From Bog-473 sp963754445 (GTDB lineage: Bacteria; Actinomycetota; Acidimicrobiia; Acidimicrobiales; RAAP-2): DNA of 64,000 nt. The notes under the pieces were generated by a model. It had not been told where the DNA came from. It saw nothing but the letters and a program-made list of their open reading frames with translations, and searched no databases. The stretch lies in assembly GCA_963754445.1 (NCBI GenBank), contig CAVWFT010000002.1, forward strand, positions 1,240,001 to 1,304,000. Reading direction: 5' to 3'. Numbering within the stretch: the first letter of the stretch is position 1; each line of letters opens with the position of its first letter. Both the position numbers and the translations under genes were made by a program. Positions 7,989 through 16,458 of the stretch are shown one piece after another.

Positions 7989-8915
7989 TTACCCCACCAG
8001 GTTGTACAGCGTGGAGTCTCCCTGCAGGGCCACGCTGGGGCGACCGTCGAGGCCATGGACCGGCGTCCCCTGCGTCGTCACCCGCTGCATGCGCCGGTGG
8101 GCATCGCCGTAGTCGTAAATGGCGTAGTGCTGGGTGGCGCGGTTGTCCCAGATGGCGACGTCCCCGATCGCCCATTGCCAGCGCACGACGTTCTCCGGGC
8201 GCGTGACGTAGGACTGGAGGATGCGGATGAGATCGACCGACTCGGCGGAGCCGTGTCCGACGAGGCGATGGGCGAACCCGCCCAGCAGCAACGCGGGCTC
8301 TCCGGTCTCGGGGTGCGCCCGCACGACCGGGTGTTCGGTCTCGTAGACCTGCGAGACGAAAGCGGTCAGATGGGCCAGCCGCTCCTCTCCGATCGAGGCT
8401 TGCAGCTTCAAGAGATCGACGCGGCCGTAGTCGTGGCCGTTCGAGTGCACGGCCCGCAGGCCGCGGGCCAGGATCCGGAGATCCTCGGGCAGGTCGGCAT
8501 AGGCGGCGGCGGTGTTGGCCCACAAGGTGTCGCCGCCCACTTCGGGCAGGACCAGGGCGCGCAGGATCGAATACGCGGGCGGCCGGTCGACGAACGTGAC
8601 GTCGGTGTGCCAGTGGTTGGCCGAGCTGCCGGCGAGAGAGTCCAGGTCGAGGATCAGCTCCTCCCCGTCGATCACGGGCAGGGTCGGATGGCCCTGGGTG
8701 AGCGGGCCCAGCCGGCGGGCGAAGGCGATCTGCTCGGCGGCACTGAGGTCCTGGCCCCGGAAGAAGACCACCCGGTGGGCCAACAGCGCGGCCTTGACCG
8801 TCGCGAGCTGGTCGTCCGTGGCCACGCGCAGATCGAGCCCGCTGAGCTCGGCTCCGATCCGGCCGGTGAGGCGGCGAACCGTGAGGGCGGTGTCTCGTAC
8901 CTCGAGGGTGGTCAT
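7989..8915 (-). CDS. TauD/TfdA family Fe(II)/2-oxoglutarate dioxygenase
   Basis: 308 residues. The metal motif HxD is in SANHWHTDVTFVDRPP. The distal His is in WDNRATQHYAIYDY and the 2OG-binding Arg in DAHRRMQRVT, giving a full facial triad. Family members hydroxylate taurine, alkyl sulfates or aryloxyalkanoates; the substrate here is unknown. A strong GGAGGAG ribosome site sits 2 bases before the ATG. A weak dyad, CTGT...ACAG, lies 25 bases upstream at 8940-8954. The stop is 10 bases from the decarboxylase-like gene. Confidence 0.9.
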   Translation of the reverse strand: MTTLEVRDTALTVRRLTGRIGAELSGLDLRVATDDQLATVKAALLAHRVVFFRGQDLSAAEQIAFARRLGPLTQGHPTLPVIDGEELILDLDSLAGSSANHWHTDVTFVDRPPAYSILRALVLPEVGGDTLWANTAAAYADLPEDLRILARGLRAVHSNGHDYGRVDLLKLQASIGEERLAHLTAFVSQVYETEHPVVRAHPETGEPALLLGGFAHRLVGHGSAESVDLIRILQSYVTRPENVVRWQWAIGDVAIWDNRATQHYAIYDYGDAHRRMQRVTTQGTPVHGLDGRPSVALQGDSTLYNLVG

Positions 8916-8939
8916 GGCTCCTCCAAATCCCGAGTATTT

Positions 8940-8954
8940 CTGTCGGAGTTACAG
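8940..8954. promoter_or_regulatory. weak palindrome upstream of the TauD-like gene
   Basis: CTGTCGGAGTTACAG has CTGT/ACAG arms and lies 25 bp before the dioxygenase start. By hand comparison it matches 9 of 15 positions of the recurrent CTGACGnGGCGTCAG operator, mostly the outer bases. It may be a divergent member or chance. The rest of 8916-9180 shows no gene I can support. Confidence 0.25.
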
Positions 8955-9180
8955 TGTATGGCATGGTGACCGGCGCCGTTCCCGGTGCCAAGAGAGCCGG
9001 CCCGCCGCGCCCGTGCGATGGGCGCTCGTGAGGGGCGCGGTGCCATCGTCGTGCTTCCCGCGACGCGTGCAGCGTGGCGGCTCAGGCCCTTCCCGCCTGT
9101 CTCGCTCTCGGCCGAATCCGAGGCCTCAGTCCGTCACTGCGAATGGGGCCACGGAGGAGTCGGTCCGGCGAAGATCGCAG

Positions 9181-9759
9181 TCAGCTCGGATCTTTGGCCG
9201 CGGCGAAGGGTGCATTCGACGATGCGAGCGGGGTGCAGGTGACGGTGCCCAGCCCGGCCGGCGAAATGACGGTCATGCCTATGGTGCCGCCGAACCACTG
9301 GACGAAGCCGGGACCCCCTGGCGGGTCCGTGCTGACGTCTCGGTACTTCATCGTCATGGCACCGCTCGTCAGTGCTCCGGCGACGGGAACTACCGAGGTA
9401 CCGGCGTGGGTGTCGGTCGAAATGCCGGGATGGCTGAAGACCCAGCCCGCTCCGGTGGTGGACCCGCTCAGGAAGGCCACGGTGGGTGGATCCGGAACCG
9501 TCACGGAGACGTTGCTCACGGTCATCGGCGAGCTGAACGGGTTCAGGATCTTGAACACCACGTTGGCGACCTTGAACTTCTCCTGCGGCTCCTCGAGCGT
9601 GTTGACCGAACCCGTCCCCGTCACCTTGACCTTCAGGACGAATCCGGTGCTGCACGAGTAGCCCAGCGTCACCGCGCCGGCGTGGGTGGCCGGACCCACG
9701 GCCACGCTGGCAAGCGAGACGATGAATGCGGATGAAAGGACGGCCAAGATGCGTCGCAT
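9181..9759 (-). CDS. secreted protein of unknown function
   Basis: About 192 residues from the ATG at 9759 (an in-frame upstream start at 9792 would put 11 extra residues before the signal). The N-terminus MRRILAVLSSAFIVSLASVA is a clear Sec signal peptide, with cleavage likely after THAGA. The mature part is rich in Thr, Val, Ser and Gly, with alternating beta-strand character (VLKVKVTGTG, MTVSNVSVTVPDPP). Two Cys (YSCSTG near the N-terminus, VTCTPL near the C-terminus) could pair. It resembles beta-sandwich surface or secreted proteins, but I do not recognise a family. The flank at 9760-10037 holds no convincing gene. Confidence 0.7.
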   Translation of the reverse strand: MRRILAVLSSAFIVSLASVAVGPATHAGAVTLGYSCSTGFVLKVKVTGTGSVNTLEEPQEKFKVANVVFKILNPFSSPMTVSNVSVTVPDPPTVAFLSGSTTGAGWVFSHPGISTDTHAGTSVVPVAGALTSGAMTMKYRDVSTDPPGGPGFVQWFGGTIGMTVISPAGLGTVTCTPLASSNAPFAAAKDPS

Positions 9760-10037
9760 GGTGTGATCCCCCGTTTCGAGCAGAGCCGACAATCTGCAAC
9801 TCCGATGTCGTCACTATGCTCCGATGGGCCGGTTCACACAACCATTGCAGCCCGATTCGTGCCGCAAGGACGGCGGCTCCGGATGGCGGCCGGCGTGATG
9901 CACCGACGCATCCGGGCGCCAGAGGCGGCCAACCGTCGGAATCGCTCGTTCCTGGTCCTTCTCCCGGCTGAGCTGGGCGTACCGCGCCCGCCCGGCGATC
10001 GATCGAACCGGAGCCGGGACGGGTACCGGCCGAATGG

Positions 10038-11510
10038 CTACGAGCTCCAGATGATCGCCTGGGGCTCCGTGTAGGCCAGGAGGCCGTAGTCGCCACCGTC
10101 CCGCCCGATGCCCGACATCTTGAAGCCGCCGAAGGGGGCGTCGTGGTTCCGCTGGGCGGTGTTCACACCCACGTGTCCCGCCTGCAGGAGCTTGGCCACG
10201 CGCAGTGCCCGGGCCCCGTCCTTGGAGAACACGTAGTCGTAGAGCCCGAACTCGGTGTCGTTCGCGATGGCGATGCCCTCTTCCTCGTCGTCGAAGGGGA
10301 TCACCGTGATGACCGGGCCGAAGATCTCCTCGCGGGCGACCCGCATGTCGTTGTTGCCGGTGATCAGCGTCGGTGCCACGTAGAAGCCGACCGGCAGGTC
10401 GGCCGGGCGTTCACCGCCGATGACCACCTCGCCACCGTCCTCCTTGGCCGTTTCGATATGGGCCTCGATGCGCCCGCGCTGGGCGGCCGAGATGACCGGC
10501 CCGATGACGGTGGTCTTGTCGGTGGGGTCGCCCACCTTGAGGAAGCCGGCCATCTGCACCAGCCCCTCGCAGACCTGGTCGAAGAGGCTCCGGTGCACCA
10601 CGGCGCGGGTCGGCGCGGTGCAGATCTGGCCCGAGTGGAACGACCAGGTCGAGCCGATGCAGCCCACGGCGGCCTTCACGTCGGCGTCGTCGAACACCAC
10701 GCAGGCGCCCTTGCCGCCCAGCTCGAGCAGGATCCGCTTCATCGTGCGCGCCGCCTTCTCGGCGATGGTGACGCCGACCTGTGTCGAGCCCGTGAAGCTG
10801 ACGCAGTCCACGTCGTTCGAGTCGACGAGCGCGGCCGACGAGGCAGAGGTGTTCCCGTTGACGAGGTTCACCACGCCCGGCGGGAAGCCCACGTCGTTGA
10901 GGATGCGCACCAGCTCGACGATGGCCAGTGGGTCCTGGGGCGCAGGCTTCACCACGACGGTGTTGCCGGCGGCCAGCGCCGGCGCCACCTTGCCGGCCAT
11001 GTTGACCATGGGGAAGTTGTACGAGGTGATGCAGGCCACGACGCCCATCGCCTGCCGGTTGACCATGCCGCCGATGATCCCGCCGGGAGCGAGCGGGGTC
11101 GCCTGCGCCGGCTGGGGGAGCAGCGCAGTCTGCAACACGCCGCGCGGGTCGCGGGCGTAGCGCTCGAAACGGTCCGCCGCCACGGGAACCTGCATGCGCG
11201 AGCCGACCATGGCCGTGGCGCCGGTCTCGGCGATGACCAGCGGGAGCAGCTCGGACGATTTGGCCCTGATGGCCGCCGCCGCCTCGCGCATGAGGGCGCT
11301 GCGCTCGTCCTGTGACCAGGCCGCCCAACCGGGCTGGGCCTCCTTGGCCGCCGCCGCGGCGGCCGCGGCGTCGTCCGCGCTGGCGTTGGGAGCGTGGCCC
11401 ACCACCTCCTCGGTGGCGGGGTTGAGGATCTCGTAGGTCCCGTCCGACGCGTCGACCCACTTGCCCCCGATGAGGAGCTGGTGCTCGTTGCGCTGCTGGG
11501 TGTCGGCCAT
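10038..11510 (-). CDS. aldehyde dehydrogenase family protein
   Basis: 490 residues, normal length for NAD(P)+-dependent ALDH. The catalytic Cys is C297 in SGQICTAPTR, the general base Glu is in LLELGGKGACV, and the cofactor-binding region reads SFTGSTQVGVTIAEKAA. It oxidises an aldehyde to the acid; the substrate is not evident. Mycofactocin-dependent alcohol dehydrogenases would supply aldehydes, which makes a link plausible but unproven. Two overlapping palindromes at 11530-11557, one matching the recurrent CTGACGnGGCGTCAG element, lie just upstream of its ATG. Confidence 0.93.
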   Translation of the reverse strand: MADTQQRNEHQLLIGGKWVDASDGTYEILNPATEEVVGHAPNASADDAAAAAAAAKEAQPGWAAWSQDERSALMREAAAAIRAKSSELLPLVIAETGATAMVGSRMQVPVAADRFERYARDPRGVLQTALLPQPAQATPLAPGGIIGGMVNRQAMGVVACITSYNFPMVNMAGKVAPALAAGNTVVVKPAPQDPLAIVELVRILNDVGFPPGVVNLVNGNTSASSAALVDSNDVDCVSFTGSTQVGVTIAEKAARTMKRILLELGGKGACVVFDDADVKAAVGCIGSTWSFHSGQICTAPTRAVVHRSLFDQVCEGLVQMAGFLKVGDPTDKTTVIGPVISAAQRGRIEAHIETAKEDGGEVVIGGERPADLPVGFYVAPTLITGNNDMRVAREEIFGPVITVIPFDDEEEGIAIANDTEFGLYDYVFSKDGARALRVAKLLQAGHVGVNTAQRNHDAPFGGFKMSGIGRDGGDYGLLAYTEPQAIIWSS

Positions 11511-11529
11511 GTCTGCTCCCCGGTCGGGT

Positions 11530-11557
11530 GGCGTCAGCGGATCTGACGCCGCGTCAC
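11530..11557. promoter_or_regulatory. palindromic operator upstream of aldehyde dehydrogenase (site A of recurrent motif)
   Basis: CTGACGCCGCGTCAC (11543-11557) matches the recurrent CTGACGnGGCGTCAG element at 13 of 14 fixed positions when read on the opposite strand (GTGACGCGGCGTCAG). It also forms a second inverted repeat with GGCGTCAG at 11530-11537 (GGCGTCAG-N5-CTGACGCC). It lies 20-47 bp before the ALDH start. This size and symmetry suit a TetR-family dimer; the regulator is not in the window. Confidence 0.6.
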
Positions 11558-11654
11558 ATTCAACCCCCGCCAGGGTCGGCCCGCCAAAAGCGCCAGGTGG
11601 CGGGGAACGGCGCCGACGACCCCGACCCCCCGGGAAACCCTGGCTACCAGGTCC

Positions 11655-11686
11655 GCAGGATCGCAGGGTCGCAGGGTCGCAGGGTC
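11655..11686 (+). repeat. 8-bp tandem repeat, four copies
   Basis: GCAGGATC followed by three exact GCAGGGTC units in the 11511-11839 gap between the ALDH start and the FtsH-like start. Apart from this repeat and the operator at 11530-11557, I see no gene in the gap. The repeat could be replication slippage or a remnant of intergenic structure. Confidence 0.7.
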
Positions 11687-11839
11687 GCCCGGACGGCCCG
11701 GTCGCTGAAGCGGGACTGAAAGGAGTCGCAACATCCGGCCAATTCCACTCCTGGTGTGACTTTCGACACTTCGCAAGGTGGCCGGTGCAGCGCGATTCTC
11801 TGAGTGCACAGTTCCTCGGGGGATGAACGGAGTCAGGTC

Positions 11840-13732
11840 ATGAAGAGGCCGTCGGAAACCCTTCCTCCCGCGGCGCGCCCGAGCACGGACACGCTGCGGG
11901 CCAGCGCCACCATGCGGGGCATCGTGGGCGATGCGGTCCTCGGGAGCGCCGACGTGTCCCGCACCCGCGAACGTCGCCGGGTGGCCCGTCTGCGCCGTCT
12001 CGTCGCCGTGGGCGCGCTGATGCTCGGGTGGGTGGTGATCCGCTCCCTCAACGGGCACAGCATCTTCCCCGCCGTCCATCTGCCGCACTGGCTCGCTGCG
12101 CTCCTGCCCGTCCTCCTCATCGTGGGCATGCTCGGCGCCGTGATGGCCTTCCCGCTCATCGGCGCCGGCCGCTCGCCCCACACCCTGATCCGTCCGGGCG
12201 AGACCCGGGTCGGCCTAGAGGACGTCGTCGGCATCGACGGAATCAAGGCGGAGGTCGTGCGCTCAATCAACCTGTTCCTGGCCCACCAGACCTTCCGCGA
12301 CACCATGGGCGGCACGTCCCGGCGAGGGATCCTCTTCGAGGGCCCGCCCGGAACCGGCAAGACCTTCGTGGCCAAGGCGATGGCCAAGGAGGCCAACGTC
12401 CCCTTCCTCTTCGTCTCCGCCTCGGCCTTCCAGTCGATGTACTACGGCCAGACCAACCGGAAGATCCGTTCGTTCTTCAAGCAGTTGCGCAAGTACGCCC
12501 GGACCGAGGGTGGCGCCATCGGCTTCATCGAGGAGATCGACGCCATCGGCGCCTCTCGGCGGGGCATGGGCGCCGGCGGGGGCACCGAGGGTGTCTCGGG
12601 CGTCGTCAACGAGCTGCTCGTGCAGCTGCAGTCCTTCGACCAGCCCACCCGGGGCCAGCGGATCGCGTCGGCCTGGATCGACGTCTTGAACCGCTACCTG
12701 CCCGAGGGGGCCAAGCTGCACAAGCCCGCCGTCGTGCCGGCCAACGTACTGGTCGTGGGGGCGACGAACCGCAAGGACGACCTCGACCCGGCCCTCATCC
12801 GGCCCGGGCGGTTCGACCGCTCCATCTACTTCGGCCTGCCCGGGCGCCGGGCTCGGGCCGACATCATCGCCTATTACCTGGGCAAGAAGGCGCACACGGC
12901 CGACCTCGACGAGCACGGTGCCGTGGACATCGTCGCCGGCATGACGTTCGGGTACTCGCCGGCCGCGCTCGAGCGACTCATGGACGAGGGCCTCGTCATC
13001 GCCCTGACCCACGGTCGGTCGGCCATGAGCATGGCGGACGTCGCCGAGGCCAAGATGCTCGTCGAGCTGGGCGTGACCGACGAGACCATCTACACACCCG
13101 ACGAGCGGGACCGGGTCGCCACCCACGAGGCGGGGCACGCCACGGTGGCCTACTTCGTGGGCCAGACCCGTCAACTCGACGTGCTCTCGATCGTCAAGCG
13201 CCGGGACTCGCTCGGTCTGCTCCAGCACTCCGACACCGAGGAGCGCTTCACCAAGAGCAGCGAGGAGATGCACGCACTGCTCCAGATCGCCATGGGTGGC
13301 ATGGTGGCCGAGGAACGTTGGTTCGACGAGGTCTCCACGGGACCGGCGTCCGACCTGGCCGCGGCGACGGCCATGGGAGCACAGATGATCGGTGCGTGCG
13401 GCATGGGCAACTCACTCATCTCCGTCGCAGCCGCCGGCAGCGGCTACCAGGAGGGCAACCTGGTCGACAAGGTGTTGGGCGACCGCGCCGCCCGGGCCGA
13501 GCTCGACACGCTCCTCATGGGCTCGTGCGACTCGGCCAAGGCCATCGTGGACGCGCATCCCGAGGTGGTCGAGGCGCTCCGTGACGCGCTGCTCGAGCGC
13601 GACGAGTTGGTCGGTTCGGAGATCACCGACGTCATCGACGCCGCCCTGGAGAATCCCGACGGGGCGCGCATCGCGCCGCTGCGCCACCCGGAGGCGGCGG
13701 CCCGGGCGGTCGCGGCGACCTACCGGGTCTGA
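11840..13732 (+). CDS. FtsH-like membrane AAA+ zinc metalloprotease (M41-like)
   Basis: 630 residues from the ATG at 11840 (GGAGTCAGGTC upstream). Two membrane segments near residues 53-70 and 83-107 precede an AAA+ module: Walker A GPPGTGKT at 168-175 and Walker B GFIEEIDAIG around 228-237, where Glu replaces the usual first Asp of IDEID. There is a 40-residue insert before the sensor region VVGATNRKDDLDPALIRPGRFD. The zinc site HEAGH is at 429-433, and the third ligand is probably in the GPASDLAAAT region. Canonical FtsH has a short periplasmic domain and SRH motif and is usually housekeeping; this looks like a divergent paralogue. Confidence 0.88.
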   Translation: MKRPSETLPPAARPSTDTLRASATMRGIVGDAVLGSADVSRTRERRRVARLRRLVAVGALMLGWVVIRSLNGHSIFPAVHLPHWLAALLPVLLIVGMLGAVMAFPLIGAGRSPHTLIRPGETRVGLEDVVGIDGIKAEVVRSINLFLAHQTFRDTMGGTSRRGILFEGPPGTGKTFVAKAMAKEANVPFLFVSASAFQSMYYGQTNRKIRSFFKQLRKYARTEGGAIGFIEEIDAIGASRRGMGAGGGTEGVSGVVNELLVQLQSFDQPTRGQRIASAWIDVLNRYLPEGAKLHKPAVVPANVLVVGATNRKDDLDPALIRPGRFDRSIYFGLPGRRARADIIAYYLGKKAHTADLDEHGAVDIVAGMTFGYSPAALERLMDEGLVIALTHGRSAMSMADVAEAKMLVELGVTDETIYTPDERDRVATHEAGHATVAYFVGQTRQLDVLSIVKRRDSLGLLQHSDTEERFTKSSEEMHALLQIAMGGMVAEERWFDEVSTGPASDLAAATAMGAQMIGACGMGNSLISVAAAGSGYQEGNLVDKVLGDRAARAELDTLLMGSCDSAKAIVDAHPEVVEALRDALLERDELVGSEITDVIDAALENPDGARIAPLRHPEAAARAVAATYRV

Positions 13733-13953
13733 TCCGGCGGCCCGCCGGGCCGGCCTCCGAGCAGGCGCAGGACGAGGCGGCCGACGCGACCGGGCGGACG
13801 GGCGCGTCGGGCCGCCTTGGCTTCCCTCTCGTGGTCGCGGCTGAGCGGGCCACCGAGGCGCCAGTAGCGCCGGCCCCCACCGGTCAGTTGCACGTAGTCA
13901 CGGACCGGTGGCAGCTTCTGGCGCGGCTTGCGACGCTTGGAGGCCTTGGCCAC
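13720..13953 (-). CDS. small basic protein, hypothetical
   Basis: A 77-residue frame from a GTG at 13953: it starts VAKASKRRKPRQKLPPVRDY and continues QLTGGGRRYWRLGGPLSRDH, then a basic tail. Composition is strongly Arg/Lys and Gly rich. No Shine-Dalgarno is obvious, and the end overlaps the FtsH-like gene by 13 bases on the other strand. The sentence-like core (YVQLTGGGRRYWRLGGPLS) looks coding rather than a GC shadow, but I recognise no family. Confidence 0.4.
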   Translation of the reverse strand: MAKASKRRKPRQKLPPVRDYVQLTGGGRRYWRLGGPLSRDHEREAKAARRARPPGRVGRLVLRLLGGRPGGPPDQTR

Positions 13954-14024
13954 GACGTGAGTCTGGCCCGCGTGGGGCCGCCTCGCCCGGGCACGACACC
14001 GGCCGGCGCCGTACGGCCTCCGAC

Positions 14025-14693
14025 TCAGTCGCTCAGGTGCGCCGTGTCGTTGTAGCCCCGGAGGATCCAGCGGTCCTCGGTCACCACCAGCTTGGAGATC
14101 GAGGCGTTGTCGGCCCCGACGAAGGCGAACGGAGCGGAGTCCGTCGCCTGGGCCAAGATCTCGCCGATCGCCGCCCCGTGGCTGAAGACCACGACGAGCC
14201 CACCGGGGTGGGAGTCGGCGATCCGTTCGACCGCGGCCCGTAGTCGTCCACCGAAGACCCGCCGCGACTCGGCGCCCGGCACGACGTCCCAGCGTTGCTC
14301 GCGCATGACCTCGGCGAACGTCGGGTCCCCGTCGGCCGCCCGCTGGCGCAGCAGGCCACCCTCCCACTCACCGAGGAAGACCTCGCGCAGGTCGGCGTCG
14401 ACCACCGGTTGCAGGCCGGTCCGGGCCACCAGCGGTGCGGCCGTCTCCTGCGTCCGGCGCAGCGTGCTGACGTACATGCCGTCGAAGGGCACGTGGGCCA
14501 GCCGCAGGGCGACCTGTTCGGCCTGGTGCCGGCCCACGTCGGAGAGGGCCGGATCACCCTGGCCCTCGACCAGCTCGAAGGTCTCGCCTTCCACCGCGTC
14601 GGCCGATGCCCCGTGACGCACCAGCACGAGCTCGGTCGAGCCGGGCGGGCCGACGTACGGGCGCTGGCTGAACGAGCGCGGGGGAGAGGTCAC
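14025..14693 (-). CDS. histidine phosphatase family protein (phosphoglycerate-mutase-like)
   Basis: 222 residues. The catalytic RHG motif is in ELVLVRHGASADAV (residues about 21-34). The second catalytic His is in VVVFSHGAAIGEIL, and the Arg/Glu sites are STLRRTQETA and LREVFLGEWEGG. Such enzymes dephosphorylate sugars, cofactors or proteins; substrate unknown. It lies 21 bp downstream of the membrane protein at 14715 on the same strand. Confidence 0.88.
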   Translation of the reverse strand: MTSPPRSFSQRPYVGPPGSTELVLVRHGASADAVEGETFELVEGQGDPALSDVGRHQAEQVALRLAHVPFDGMYVSTLRRTQETAAPLVARTGLQPVVDADLREVFLGEWEGGLLRQRAADGDPTFAEVMREQRWDVVPGAESRRVFGGRLRAAVERIADSHPGGLVVVFSHGAAIGEILAQATDSAPFAFVGADNASISKLVVTEDRWILRGYNDTAHLSD

Positions 14694-14714
14694 GGACGCC
14701 GAGTGTACGGAGGC

Positions 14715-15407
14715 TCAGCGCGGGCGCGGCAGCTGCGGTGGTTCGTCCTCGTCTTCGACGACCTCGGCATCGATGATGTTCGGATCCACGTAGGGACCGG
14801 CATCGAAGCCGTAGCCGTTGCCCTGTTGCGGTCCGGGTGCGCCCGGGGCGCCGGGCCCGGCTCGGAACGTGGCGAAGAAGGCCCCCGGCGCCTGGGAGAA
14901 CTGCACCCCCAGCGGGTTGCCGGTGTTCGGGCCGATCTCGGCCCAGAGCGGCTGGGCCCGGTGATGGACCACGACCGTCTGCACGCCGAGCGTGATCCCG
15001 AGGTAGAGCAGGAAGCTGCTCGCCTCGAGCCCTGCGCCGTCGTGGGCGTGGGCACCGAAGGCGTCGCCGAGGAAGTGCACGCCGAGCGAGACGAGCCACA
15101 GCGCCATGGTCAGCCCGGTGCCCTGGCGCAGCACCCAGTTGCCCGCCGTCCACATGCGCACGGTCAGGCCGCGCAGGATGCCCAGGCCGCCCGCACCGAC
15201 CAGCATGGTGCCGAGCACCCAGACCCAGGCGGATCCGCCGACGTGGCGGTGACTGTTCTGGTAGCTGACGAGCTGGAACAGGCCGATGACCCCGATCACG
15301 ACCGGCAGCCCCATGCGGATAACCCGGGGCACCGGGCGCACCGCCATCTGGCGCAGCAGCACCAGGATCAGGAGGGCGGCCCCGATGACGAACGAGAAGA
15401 ACGACAT
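14715..15407 (-). CDS. multi-pass membrane protein, hypothetical
   Basis: 230 residues. About five hydrophobic segments: FSFVIGAALLILVLLR at the N-terminus, MGLPVVIGVIGLFQLV, WVWVLGTMLVGAGGLGIL, GLTMALWLVSLGVHFLG and FLLYLGITLGVQTVVV. A cytosolic tail rich in Pro, Gly and acidic residues follows (PYVDPNIIDAEVVEDEDEPP). I do not recognise the family; it resembles small integral proteins of the CcdC/DUF-type actinobacterial group. It probably shares a transcript with the phosphatase. Confidence 0.75.
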   Translation of the reverse strand: MSFFSFVIGAALLILVLLRQMAVRPVPRVIRMGLPVVIGVIGLFQLVSYQNSHRHVGGSAWVWVLGTMLVGAGGLGILRGLTVRMWTAGNWVLRQGTGLTMALWLVSLGVHFLGDAFGAHAHDGAGLEASSFLLYLGITLGVQTVVVHHRAQPLWAEIGPNTGNPLGVQFSQAPGAFFATFRAGPGAPGAPGPQQGNGYGFDAGPYVDPNIIDAEVVEDEDEPPQLPRPR

Positions 15408-15436
15408 AGCAGTTCCAGCCTACGGCCGGGGGGCCC

Positions 15437-16420
15437 TCAATGGTTCAGCAGGGGCCCCACTTCGGCCCCGAACTGGGCCGTCTGCTCGCAGAACTCCTCG
15501 ACCGATCGCGCCATGAAGCGCACCTGCAGGTGGTTCACGCCCATGGCCGTGAGCTCGCGCAGCGACGCCGCCACCTCCTCGGCGCCCCCGCTGATCACCC
15601 AGTTCGGCAGGTCCCATCCCGAACCGCTCGCACGCAGGTGAATGGGTTCGACGATGGTGCCGATGTCGAGCGGCGCGCCGCCGCGGTACTCGTCGCGCAG
15701 GGCGCGGAGCTGCGCGATCTGTGCGGGCAGGTCGCGCCGCCGCGTGCCCTGGGGGAGCCAGCCGTCGCCGAAGGCCGCCGTGCGCCGGATCGCCGCCGGC
15801 GAGGAACCGCCGATCCAGATGGGCGGACGAGGCAGGCGGGCCGGGCGGGGGGCCAGGCCCATGTCCGTCACGGCGAAGCGCGGCCCGGGCAGCTCGGGGA
15901 ACTCCTCGGTGAAACAGCGGGCCAGCGCGGAGACGGCCTCGTCGGTATGGCGGCCCCGCGCTGCGAAGTCTCCCGTGAAGAGCTCGTACTCCTCGGGCAC
16001 GTGCCCGGCGCCCACCCCGACGATGAGGCGGCCCCCGGAGAGCAGGTCGATCGTGGAGAGCTCCTTGGCGGCGCGCAACGGATGCCGCTGGGCCAGGATC
16101 AGCACGTGCGAGAGCAGATGGGTCCGCGACGTCTGCGCCGCCAACCAGGCCAACGTCGCCGTCGTGTCGTACCAGATGGTGCCCATGGCGTCGGCCAGGC
16201 GCCGGGGGATGGCGGTGTGGTCGCAGACGCCGATGTAGAAGAAGCCGGCCTCGTCGGCCGCCCGCGCCACCCGGGCCAGCTCGTCGGGGCCGGCCCCCTT
16301 CTCCCAGTCGGCCACGTAGAGCGTCGACTGGGACTGGATCGGCAGCTGCATGCCGTAGACGACCGTGCCTTCGGGCACGGCGTGCACCACGTCGGCGGGG
16401 AGGAGAGAGCGATCGATCAT
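15437..16420 (-). CDS. LLM-class flavin/F420-dependent oxidoreductase
   Basis: 327 residues from the ATG at 16420, with GGAGG 7 bases upstream. Luciferase-like monooxygenase fold: FFYIGVCDHTAIPRRL, HVLILAQRHPLRAAKELSTIDLLSGGRLIVGVGAG (the LSGGRxxxGVGxG signature, residues about 110-145) and WIGGSSPAAIRRTA. Mycobacterial relatives in steroid loci (e.g. the Rv3520c type) use coenzyme F420, which fits the context but is not proven. It closes the operon begun by the amidohydrolase at 19885. Confidence 0.88.
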   Translation of the reverse strand: MIDRSLLPADVVHAVPEGTVVYGMQLPIQSQSTLYVADWEKGAGPDELARVARAADEAGFFYIGVCDHTAIPRRLADAMGTIWYDTTATLAWLAAQTSRTHLLSHVLILAQRHPLRAAKELSTIDLLSGGRLIVGVGAGHVPEEYELFTGDFAARGRHTDEAVSALARCFTEEFPELPGPRFAVTDMGLAPRPARLPRPPIWIGGSSPAAIRRTAAFGDGWLPQGTRRRDLPAQIAQLRALRDEYRGGAPLDIGTIVEPIHLRASGSGWDLPNWVISGGAEEVAASLRELTAMGVNHLQVRFMARSVEEFCEQTAQFGAEVGPLLNH

Positions 16421-16458
16421 GACATGGCCTCCGTTCGGGCGCGCTGGCCCATGGTTGC

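Noticed and set aside
8940..8954. TauD upstream dyad as a fifth member of the recurrent operator
   Set aside because: Only 9 of 15 positions match; listed as a weak site, not counted.
11655..11686. Tandem repeat as CRISPR or replication origin
   Set aside because: Units are 8 bp with no spacers; no DnaA boxes or dnaA/dnaN genes nearby.
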